In this document: positions 1-8,097 of the stretch, piece after piece | How the letters are laid out: each line of letters opens with the position of its first letter | Position numbering within the stretch: position 1 is the stretch's first letter | Assembly: GCA_000697335.1 (NCBI GenBank) | Contig: JNEM01010839.1 | Location: 1 to 13,283, forward strand | DNA: 13,283 bases | Source: Conidiobolus incongruus B7586 | Taxonomy: Eukaryota; Entomophthoromycota; Entomophthoromycetes; Entomophthorales; Conidiobolaceae | Direction: 5' to 3' | Notes under the pieces: generated by a model | The model's input: only the letters and a program-made list of their open reading frames with translations | Databases searched by the model: none | Told to the model about the DNA's origin: nothing | Program-made: the position numbers and the translations under genes

Positions 1-971
1 TAAATTTTAATCTTTTTTATATATTCTTTTATTAAAACATATATCAAAATATTAAATTAAGTTAAATTAACTTTTTTTATAAATTTTTTTAAATAAATAA
101 TTTATTAATAAATATATTATTTTTATTTAATTCTTAAAAGAAAATTAATTAATAATCAATTTTATATTGTTTTTTTAAATAAAACTATATTTAATTAGTA
201 TTCTTAATATAATATAAGAAATTTATTATTTTATATGATAATTATAAAATATATAAATTTAAAGCTATAAAAAAATTTTTAATTAAAAATAGTTAGAAAA
301 AATTACTACATTTAGTATATTCTTTAAATTATAACTTAAGTAATTATAATAACGTTAATCAATTAAAAAACTAGCTTATAAGAAAAAAATTTCTATAGGA
401 AAATTTAATTAGTTTATAAAATATTAAATTTTAGTTTTTAATAAAAAAATTATTATTTAAATATTAAAAATTTATTAAAAGTATAGCAAAAAGTTATTCA
501 TAATAAAAAAACTATTAAATCTATATTATATTATTAATTTTATATATTATATATCAAAATGTTTATTTATTTTTATTCACAAAAAACTCCCATTATTTAT
601 AATATAGAGTAGTAAAATATCAAGTATTTAATTGAAAATTATAATTTCTAAAATTAGACAATATTCAGCTAGATGTACAAAGATCAATTAGTAACAAATT
701 TGATTTGTCTATAATATTAAGTGCTTGAATGGTATATATCATTGATTATATCTATTTAAAACCTATATTTTACTTTATTCAATTAATTATTTGTTTATTT
801 TGAATTTTTGAATACTAATTTATTAATTATTCTATAATGTTAATTAAAACATACTCATGTATCCCATAAATTAAAAAACGTCAATTGAATAGTTTAAATT
901 AATTCAATTCATTTTTCATATATTAAACATAAGCATCATCATATACAATACTAAAATAATATAAAAATAAA
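1..971. other. AT-rich gene-free left edge
   Basis: This stretch is almost entirely A and T, with runs of A or T and many short AT palindromes. No reading frame of useful length is open on either strand. It becomes slightly less AT-rich from about 560 onward, approaching the RRP4 start at 972, so the last few hundred bases probably include that gene's promoter and leader. I see no recognisable TATA placement or factor site that stands out from the AT background, and no RNA gene. Confidence 0.6.
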
Positions 972-2215
972 ATGGAGTTTTTCCCATCTAACTTATTATT
1001 GAATAATAAATTAAATATTCATACTAATAAAAATAAGAATGAAAACAATGAAAATTCCAAATTTACTATTGTCACACCTGGTGATATTATTACTGATAAC
1101 CCTATGTATATGAGGTAAAATCCATATTTAAATCTTCTCATTTTATCCTATATTAATTTTTCAATAGAGGCCACGGTACCTATTTAAATGAAGAAGAAAT
1201 TCGTTCTACTGTAGCCGGTGTCGTTGAAGTGACTAATAAATTAATTACTTCTAAGTCCTTCAGAGCAAGGTAAATTTTTTATATTTCAATTTAATTTCTT
1301 ATATATTTTTCGTTTTTGATTAATTATTCTAGGTATACAGGTGAAATTGGTGATGTTGTTGTAGGCAGAATTGCTGAAGTAAATATTTCATTATTCATTT
1401 GATATAGAGAATGTTTTTAATGATAGTTTTATAGCTGAATCAAAAGAGATGGAAGGTTGACATAAATTCTCATCAAGATGCTGTGTTAATGCTTTCATCT
1501 ATTAACTTGCCTGGTGGTATTCAAGTAAGTTGAATTTTATACATGTTATATGCTTAATATTCATGAATTATTGTTCCCAGCGTCGTAAATCAGAATCCGA
1601 TGAATTAAAAATGAGATCATTTTTGGCTGAAGGTGATTTATTAGTGGTAAATATTATAGATCTATATGAAATATGATGAATTATATTAATGAGTAATATA
1701 TTTCTATAGGCTGAAGTTCAAAACTTTTTCCAAGATGGTGCATTATCATTACATACAAGAAGTTTGAAATACGGAAAAGTAATTTAAATCTATTTAAGAT
1801 TGATATTTTTATTGATGACATTTTTTAGTTGAGAAATGGTATTTTAGTAGTTGTACCCTCCAATCTTATCCAGAGAAGCAGATCCCACTTTTTAAACCTC
1901 TCATGTGGCGTTGATGTGATTTTGGGGTTAAATGGATATTGCTGGGTGTCTAAACACGTTCCCCCCATTACTACTGAGTCCGATGCCTATGAAATTTATA
2001 GTAATGAAAACGTCGCAATCACCGATCTCGAAAGGGAGACGATAGCACGTGTAGGTAACTGCATCAAAGCTTTAGCACTTCACTCAGTATTCCTAAATGA
2101 TTCTAACATTAATTACGCATTTGAATTATCTTTAAATCATTCACCTAAAGCTATTTTACAATTGGATATCGCCCAATTTATTGCTCAAGGTACTTTATCT
2201 AGAATGCAATCTTAA
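972..2215 (+). CDS. RRP4: Exosome complex cap subunit Rrp4 (EXOSC2), seven exons
   Basis: This gene encodes Rrp4, one of the three S1/KH cap proteins that sit on the RNase PH-like ring of the RNA exosome and guide RNA into it for 3'-5' processing and decay in nucleus and cytoplasm. Exons read 972-1114, 1168-1269, 1333-1378, 1435-1524, 1581-1646, 1710-1778 and 1829-2215. They join in frame to 300 residues, close to the roughly 293 of human EXOSC2. An Asn/Lys-rich N-terminal stretch (about 11-30) precedes the N-terminal domain, which holds VTPGD and MRGHGTY (about 34-53). The S1 domain follows (about 83-150: YTGEIGDVVVGRI, QKRWKV, LSSINLPGG), then LHTRSLKYGK, then a KH domain with the family's GxNG loop as GLNG (205-208). 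All introns are 50-63 nt with GTAA donors. All six lie in the 5' part; the last 387 nt are uninterrupted. The ATG is the first in frame and gives a normal N-terminus. An AATAAA-like run follows the stop. Confidence 0.95.
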
Positions 2216-2815
2216 TTAAATAAATATTATTATATAATAGATTATATAAAATATACTCATTTGATTCATATTTCGTATTTGTAAATAATATACCTCTTTT
2301 TTATGATAATTTAAAATATTTTAAGTATAAAACTATGGTAATAAATATCTAATGAGCTATGACATCATAACATTATATATCTTTACTATTTCAACTCTAG
2401 TAAAATATTACACAATTTAGTTTAATATAGAGTAATTTTATCTATATCAAGGATTCGAAAATACATTTCATGGAGTTTTGATTCGGCTTATATAATACTA
2501 TTTTGAATAATTTAATATTTATCTTTTACCAACAATGCAATAGTTTAAAACTATTGTTACTTCAAAACAAAATTATGGCAATTCAAATCTCTAAATTCGT
2601 CAATTCATCAATCACATTTACCTCCATAAAAAAATTACATTTGAAAACGAAAATTATTCAATATATGTCACATGAATTCTCATCATCCCTTTTAATTGGT
2701 TAATTATGATAATTTTCACAAGGTTGATTAATGGTCAAACAAAATTTAAATACCTATCTCTTTTGTTTAATTAGAATTAAATATTTAACAATAATTTTAA
2801 AATATAATAATAATT
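2216..2815. other. Spacer between RRP4 and the coiled-coil gene
   Basis: This 600 bp spacer must hold the RRP4 3' end and the promoter of the next gene. An AATAAA-like word lies just after the RRP4 stop. A TATA-like run lies near 2489-2497, over 300 bp from the next ATG. The segment 2440-2720 is somewhat less AT-rich than its flanks. The 66-codon open frame there (2503-2703) has no ATG at its beginning and a low-complexity composition, so I do not call it a gene. Confidence 0.5.
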
Positions 2816-3815
2816 ATGAATCAATTTACACCAACACTAGCGAGCAATACACCTAATAGTAATAAACCTCAACACCCTATTGACACCAATTTTCAAAAAT
2901 TAAATCTGAGATCAGCAAATAGAAAGAGGTAAGCTATTTCATTCATATGTTTTAGATATACTGTATTAATTTTTATATAGAAAATCCTCTTTGGCTAATA
3001 TAACCCAAGTTCAGAATAATTTAAAGTAAATTTGAATAATTTTCATATTCAATTTAAGCCATTAATATTCTGAAATTTAGAAAGTCTCACTTACCTTCAA
3101 TTAATGAAAATCAACAGCAATATCTTCATCCACAATTAGCTTCTCATCAACAACAACAAGCTAACGCTTATACACCCGAATTTTTTCCTGTAAATTATAA
3201 TTTATTATTTAATTTAGTATATTAGTTACTAAGCATGATTTTTTAGTCTTCTCTACCTCATAATGAAATTAGAGAAATATTTTCTGAAAGAGGTACGAAT
3301 AGTAATTCAAGCAAATTAATATATTTTCTGATTAAAATATACTAGCGCTATGCAGTGTCAATGATAACACCCAATCCAAGCTAGGATTCCCTATTTTTAC
3401 CAATCAATTCATTGAGCATCACTCCAAAGAAGAGCAAAAACTCAACAAATTGAGTGCAACTGTCGAGCATCAAAAGAACCAATTGAGTACCTTGCGCAGC
3501 CAATCCGTTCAAGCATTTCAGCAGATTCAAGTGTGTGAAAAACGCTGCAAGGAACTCCAGGCTAATAACGCCCAATTGATTAACTATTTACAAAATGCAA
3601 GAAAAGAATTTTTACCTCTTTTGATTCAACTGGAACAGGCTTTGGGCACCAATCCCTTGCCCAAACTCGATTTTAGGACAACTGACGAATTGAACAAATA
3701 TCTGCTCACCTTGGGTAAGAAGATTTGGGAATCTCCTGAAGTAGCTGATCCCAATGCATCCAATCCTCCCACTGCGCCTGCTAATGCCTTAACTTCCACA
3801 GATAAGAAGGCTTAA
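2816..3815 (+). CDS. Unrecognised coiled-coil protein, five exons
   Basis: I do not recognise this protein. Exons 2816-2928, 2981-3025, 3081-3189, 3247-3292 and 3346-3815 join in frame to 260 residues. Introns are 52-57 nt; donors are GTAAGC, GTAAAT, GTAAAT and GTACGA, and intron 3 has a clear TACTAAG branch site before its TTTTTAG acceptor. The N-terminal 100 residues look disordered: Asn/Pro/Thr-rich, a basic RKRK patch at 36-39 that could be a nuclear signal, and Gln-rich runs around 64-79. From about 131 to 190 the sequence is charged and heptad-like (HSKEEQKLNKL through CEKRCKELQANNAQL), predicting a coiled coil. A compact segment (about 193-238, with FLPLLIQLEQAL and LDFRTTDELNKYLLTLGKKIW) follows, then an Ala/Pro tail. 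The basic patch plus coiled coil would suit a nuclear, chromosomal or spindle-associated scaffold, but that is inference. The final exon is less AT-rich than the first four. The ATG chosen is the only one upstream in frame with the spliced reading. Confidence 0.72.
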
Positions 3816-5230
3816 TCCTTTCATTTACATATAACATTTATCCATAAATTTTGTTATCAATTTTGTCATTTCAATAGACTTTATAGTATTATATATCAAG
3901 CTTGCTTATACTTTATTACATTATTATATTTTAATTAATGGCCGGGAACTATTCAGTCATTAAGATTCTTAGAAATGTTAGCTATTCATTTATTTCGTTT
4001 GATAAATTACCAATTGTGTAAATGATTTCACTTCATGAATTAATGTTGACTGTTTTATAACCAACTATCAACCATTAAACTTATTAAATTTCAATGAAAT
4101 AAATGTAATAACGCATTTTTGAATAAGATATTATATTATGATATTTATGAAATGGATATTAATTTTTAAATCCATTAAATATTTAACCATTGTAAATACA
4201 AACAAGTTTCCTGGCTATTTATTGAAATAGAATCTCAAAATTACTCAAATTTGAAATTTAAAATGAACAATTTGCAGATAGTATTGCTAAAAAGATCTTA
4301 TAATAGCGTACTCATCACTAAAATTATATAAAAAATTAATTATTCCATCAGGAATCTACATATTAAATTTAAAAATAGATTAACCGATAGATCCTTAAAC
4401 CAAAAATAATTTTGGCAATATAAATTCAATATTACCAAATTTCAATTACGGGATTTAAACTCCAAAAAATTGTAGTATTTAGTAAATTTTCAAATGTGTT
4501 ACCCAAATATGGATATCAAATTTAATGAAAAGATCATTTTTAAATTTTTCATGATTTTATTTTAAACACTGATTAATGGTAATTATTTGTCATTCATTAT
4601 TATAGGTTCAAATATATTGTATAATTATTAAATGTATTAATTCCATTATTCAATTGATAATAATCGATATACTAGAATAGATATCAATAAGATTATCAAT
4701 CAATTCAAGTCATAATAGTACGATACATGAATACATTCTGCAATAGTTTTTCAAAATCTAAAAAAAGTAGATAATTTGAACTGAATCGCTGAAAAGTTGA
4801 TAATTATTGCGTGATTGACAATAGCTTAAAAATACTCATCATTTATTAGTTTGTGTTCTTGAATTTACACATTGTTCTTAAAGTAGCTATTAGATTTACT
4901 CAAATAATAGATGTTAACTAATGCCTTTGTTTATCAGGATTTTGCAAACAGGCTCATATACTAATGTTACATGGGCCTGATCTTGGTTGATCAAGATGAT
5001 AGTCAAAGTAGTGTTTTAGTAATAAGTATAATTGATTCAAATGTGATATATATTAACTAACAATAATAAGCTTATTAGCATTTTTGGGTATATAAATAAC
5101 AATTATAAAACTTTATATTCCCAAATTCAAGGATTAATGGAATATATTAAAATTCCGAGATGGCTTTTTATTATTTATACAAAATTGTTAATATGTTGAG
5201 AAAATGGGTAAAATTGCGAACATTGGTGTG
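3816..5230. other. Spacer upstream of transporter A
   Basis: This stretch of about 1.4 kb has no supportable gene. It contains several GATA-type words, for example AGATAA at 4769-4774 and TGATAA at 4798-4803. A small inverted repeat (ATCTTG at 4980-4985, CAAGAT at 4992-4997) flanks a TTGATCAA palindrome. A 27-codon ORF at 3938-4021 begins with ATG after a TATA-like stretch but has no further support. Most of the segment is plain AT-rich spacer, and the right end leads into the transporter A promoter. Confidence 0.5.
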
Positions 5231-5256
5231 ATGTGATAGTTCTAAAGGTATCACAT
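5231..5256. promoter_or_regulatory. Inverted repeat with GATA core upstream of transporter A
   Basis: Perfect 8-bp arms ATGTGATA (5231-5238) and TATCACAT (5249-5256) are separated by 10 bp. The left arm with its next base contains TGATAG, which fits the WGATAR consensus of fungal GATA factors; the right arm carries only the GATA core in reverse. The repeat ends about 10 bp before the TATA-like box. In fungi, peptide permease genes are commonly under nitrogen-responsive GATA regulators, so an operator role is plausible but inferred. Confidence 0.4.
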
Positions 5257-5265
5257 ATTTCAACT

Positions 5266-5275
5266 TATATAAATA
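5266..5275 (+). promoter_or_regulatory. TATA box of transporter A
   Basis: The sequence TATATAAATA lies 115 bp upstream of the ATG at 5391 and just downstream of the GATA-core inverted repeat. The surrounding bases contain more G and C than the neighbouring spacer, so the word stands out better than TATA-like runs elsewhere in the window. A similar TATAAATAC word occurs in the divergent promoter next to transporter B. Confidence 0.5.
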
Positions 5276-5311
5276 CGCTACCAACGCAGTTTTTGTCAAT
5301 TATAATAGTGG

Positions 5312-5341
5312 TAGAGCTTAGATTGTTAAACTATGCTCTAA
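5312..5341 (+). promoter_or_regulatory. Leader hairpin containing a two-codon upstream ORF
   Basis: TAGAGCTTAG (5312-5321) and CTATGCTCTA (5331-5340) pair as a 10-bp stem with one T-T mismatch around a 9-nt loop. The 3' arm contains ATG CTC TAA (5333-5341), a minimal upstream ORF ending 49 nt before the transporter ATG. Both lie between the TATA box and the start codon, so they should be in the mRNA leader if transcription begins at the usual distance after the box. A role in limiting translation is inference. Confidence 0.4.
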
Positions 5342-5390
5342 ACTGAACATCTTTTAATAATCTATATAATTTTATATTCTTTTAAATAAT

Positions 5391-6983
5391 ATGTCAGATA
5401 CCAAGAATGAGGTCATCTCAATGGATGGTGATATCAAGAAATTTTACGATCCTAAGCCAGTTGAAGATGTTGTTGAAGCCAAGAGAATCGCTGGAAGCAT
5501 GCCCTTAACCGCCTACTTCATCGTTACATGTGAAATGTCCGAACGTTTTGCGTTTGCTGGTCTCGCCCTTTTATTCTCCAGATATACACAGGGATTCTTA
5601 GGTATGGACACCTCTCAATCCTCCGCCATCATTAGAAGTTTCACCTTCCTTTGCTACTTCACTTCCATCATCTGTGCCACTATTGCTGATGTATGGTTGG
5701 GCAAATACAAAACCATCTTGTTTTGTTCCATTTGGTACATGGTTGGTTTGATTATTTTGGCCACCTCCGCAATTGGTTTAGATTTCCAAAACCCTGAAAA
5801 TAATTCCGGCTGGCACATGATCGGATTCTGCCTCGCTTTATATGTCTTTATTTCTTTCGGAACTGGTGGTATCAAGACTAATATTGCCACTTACCTTGGT
5901 GAACAAATCCCTGAGGAGGATCAACCCACAAGTAAACCTAATGTTGTCATTGATTACAATCTTACTGTAGAGAGAGCTTTCCAATTCATTTACTGGGGTG
6001 TTAATGTCGGATCCACAGCTGGTATCCTTATCTGCTCTTTACTTTACGATGCAAAACTCATTTTCTGGTCATTTGCAGTACCTGCTATTGTATTTTTATT
6101 AGCCATTGCATCCCTCGTCATGGGTCATAGGCGTTATATCAATAAGCCCATTCAAGGCAATCCAATGTTTAAGACCATGAAATGTATTTGGACAGGTATC
6201 AAAAACCGTAAACAAGTGCCCAATGATGGCCACTTTTTGGACGGTGCAAAGGGCAAGTCAGACCTTTGGGACGATAAATTCATCACAGATTTAAAGCGCA
6301 CTCTCGACGGATGCAAAATCTTCCCATTTTACATTATTTACCTTGCACTGTACAACAACATTTTCGATAACTTTATCAGTGTGGGACTTAGTATGGAACG
6401 TCCTCAATGGCTGGGTCCTCAATTGCTCAATATTGTGTCTAATGTCATTATTATCATTATGATCCCCATTTGCGATAAGTTCTTGTATCCCACTCTACGT
6501 CGCTATGGCTTCAAGATGACCCTTATTGACCGTATTCTTCTCGGATTTTTCTTCTGTGTTATTTGCTTCTGCTACATCACAGTACTTCAGCACTTTGTTT
6601 ATCAAACTAAACCTTGGTTCAACTTTGTCGATGTTCCCAAAGATGTCAAGGAGCCCACCAACCAAATTTCCATCTGGTGGCAATTACCCGTTTACATCCT
6701 AATTCCCTTCACTGAAATTTTCGCAGCCATTTCCGGTAACGAATTCGCTTTCAAGTACGCCGCTCCCGAACTCAAATCTATTGTCTACTCGCTCTACCTA
6801 TTCATGAACTGTCTAGGCAACTTGCTCGGTATGATCCTTTCCATCTGGTCTAAGCACCCCAACTTCGTCTGGCTCTTCGGTATTGAATGCGTCTTAATGG
6901 CCATTGCCACAGCCATATGCTGGTTATTCTTCAGAAATATCGATCAAGAAACCGAAGAAAAGTACAAAACTGAAAAGCTATAA
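5391..6983 (+). CDS. PTR2: POT/PTR2 family proton-coupled oligopeptide transporter (paralog A)
   Basis: This intronless gene encodes a 530-residue plasma-membrane symporter of the POT (PTR2) family, major facilitator superfamily, which imports di- and tripeptides with protons. A cytosolic N-terminus of about 40 residues precedes twelve predicted membrane helices. Visible family features are the TM1 ExxER motif (E48, E51, R52), GTGGIK with Lys162 in TM4, YWGVNVGS (201-208), the long cytosolic TM6-TM7 loop (about 250-310, including GHFLDGAKGKS) typical of fungal members, IPICD (358-362), and WWQLPVYILIPFTEIF with Glu442 in TM10. The residues used for proton coupling and salt bridging are therefore present. 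The TM1 motif normally ending YYG reads FAG here (F55, A56, G57), losing two tyrosines that line the peptide site in bacterial homologs; specificity may be altered. The protein is shorter than yeast Ptr2 (about 600) at both ends. CTG at codon 341 aligns with a TTA leucine in paralog B. The gene converges on paralog B. Confidence 0.95.
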   Translation: MSDTKNEVISMDGDIKKFYDPKPVEDVVEAKRIAGSMPLTAYFIVTCEMSERFAFAGLALLFSRYTQGFLGMDTSQSSAIIRSFTFLCYFTSIICATIADVWLGKYKTILFCSIWYMVGLIILATSAIGLDFQNPENNSGWHMIGFCLALYVFISFGTGGIKTNIATYLGEQIPEEDQPTSKPNVVIDYNLTVERAFQFIYWGVNVGSTAGILICSLLYDAKLIFWSFAVPAIVFLLAIASLVMGHRRYINKPIQGNPMFKTMKCIWTGIKNRKQVPNDGHFLDGAKGKSDLWDDKFITDLKRTLDGCKIFPFYIIYLALYNNIFDNFISVGLSMERPQWLGPQLLNIVSNVIIIIMIPICDKFLYPTLRRYGFKMTLIDRILLGFFFCVICFCYITVLQHFVYQTKPWFNFVDVPKDVKEPTNQISIWWQLPVYILIPFTEIFAAISGNEFAFKYAAPELKSIVYSLYLFMNCLGNLLGMILSIWSKHPNFVWLFGIECVLMAIATAICWLFFRNIDQETEEKYKTEKL

Positions 6984-7009
6984 TCATCTAATTAATCAAA
7001 AATTATCAA

Positions 7010-7015
7010 AATAAA
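7010..7015 (+). terminator. Candidate polyadenylation signal of transporter A
   Basis: AATAAA lies 26 nt downstream of the TAA stop at 6981-6983. In AT-rich sequence such a word arises easily, so position is the main support. Confidence 0.35.
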
Positions 7016-8039
7016 TTTCTAAAAATACCAAAAAATAGTCAACTTTGAAAATAATACTCTTTTATCATTATCAATTAAGCTTATCTAAACAATACCAAGT
7101 AATCAAAAGGAAAAAATATCATATACTCTAATCCATCAATGGACTAAATGATTTTAAATATATTCATCAGATGTTAATTAATTTTTTAAGGTTTTCACAT
7201 AGATTTTTTTTTGGCTAAAGTACATTTATTAGTCATTGTGTTTCAAAATATAAAATTTAAGATTTATATTAAACTTGTACAAATAAAACATCATGTTAAC
7301 GTTTTAATAATAGATAAATTTTGATTTCAATTTAAACAATATTACTATCAATGAATCTGTTAGATATGATCAATACATCATTCATAATTCCAAAAAAAAC
7401 CCATTATGAAAAACCACACAGCGGTAAAAATTCTACACGCGAATAAAATTTAAAAAAATGACTTAAATAAATAAATAATACTTAACATAATTAATATTTA
7501 ATTAGTTATTTCTTTACACAAAATTTTTAAACTCAATATTGAAATCTAGATATTAGAAGTGAGTGGCATTCACGAATCAATCAGTTGATTCCAATTTTTA
7601 ATCAATTTTAGATCCAATTTAATTCAACAATTACGATCAAAGGATCCAGTTAATCAATCAATTGAGATCATCCGGTAATTTGCAAGATTAGGCTATTTAC
7701 TAATATTACACATGCATTTCATGAAATATAAAACATTTAAAATTATTAAGTAAATTATTTATCAAATATATTTGATATTTTAATCTAATATAAACGATAA
7801 GGTAACTTTATCATATCCAAATAAATTACTTTAACTGATATTAGTATGCTTCAACTACAGTTACACGAATTAAAGATTGAGTGGATTTGTGAAAATTATT
7901 TTGTATGAATTGATATTACTAATATTGAAACAAAATATTAAAAATAGATATAGAAAACTTGAGTTAATGACTGAGTAAACTGCTATTATAGAGTAAAAAA
8001 TTTATCCATTATTATAGTTGAATTGAAATGATTTTGAAA

Positions 8040-8045
8040 TTTATT
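8040..8045 (-). terminator. Candidate polyadenylation signal of transporter B
   Basis: AATAAA on the minus strand lies about 50 nt past the stop codon at 8098-8100. The same caution about AT-rich background applies. Confidence 0.3.
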
Positions 8046-8097
8046 ATTATATTATTAAATAAAAAATAAGTTAGAAGGTTAGATATTAATTATGAAA

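Larger units (their letters stand above)
6984..8097. other. Convergent spacer between the two transporters
   Basis: This 1.1 kb lies between the two 3' ends, so it should hold two polyadenylation regions and no promoter for either transporter. AATAAA occurs at 7010-7015, 26 nt after the stop of A. On the minus strand AATAAA occurs at 8040-8045, about 50 nt beyond the stop of B. The rest is AT-rich with no open frame of note, no RNA gene, and no recognisable repeat shared by both sides. Confidence 0.55.

Noticed and set aside
2503-2703. 66-codon frame between RRP4 and the coiled-coil gene
   Set aside because: It does not begin with ATG, is rich in Ile/Leu/Lys/Asn/Ser as expected by chance in AT-rich DNA, and has no splice-consistent extension.
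3381-3575. Minus-strand open frame opposite the last exon of the coiled-coil gene
   Set aside because: The sense strand continues the spliced gene in frame, and the antisense product is a Leu/Phe-rich shadow of the coiled-coil codons.
3938-4021. 27-codon ORF starting ATG GCC downstream of the coiled-coil gene
   Set aside because: The start context is reasonable, but the frame is short and ends within AT-rich spacer. The possible donor near its end leads to no coding exon.
5305-5345. Possible tRNA-like sequence (GGTAGAGC resembles the end of a D-arm)
   Set aside because: There is no matching 5' D-stem strand, no T-arm GTTCRA sequence and no acceptor stem. The segment is better described as a leader hairpin.
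5654-6683. Minus-strand open frames opposite transporter A (5654-5890 and 6495-6683)
   Set aside because: Both are antisense to conserved transporter sequence and have no independent support.
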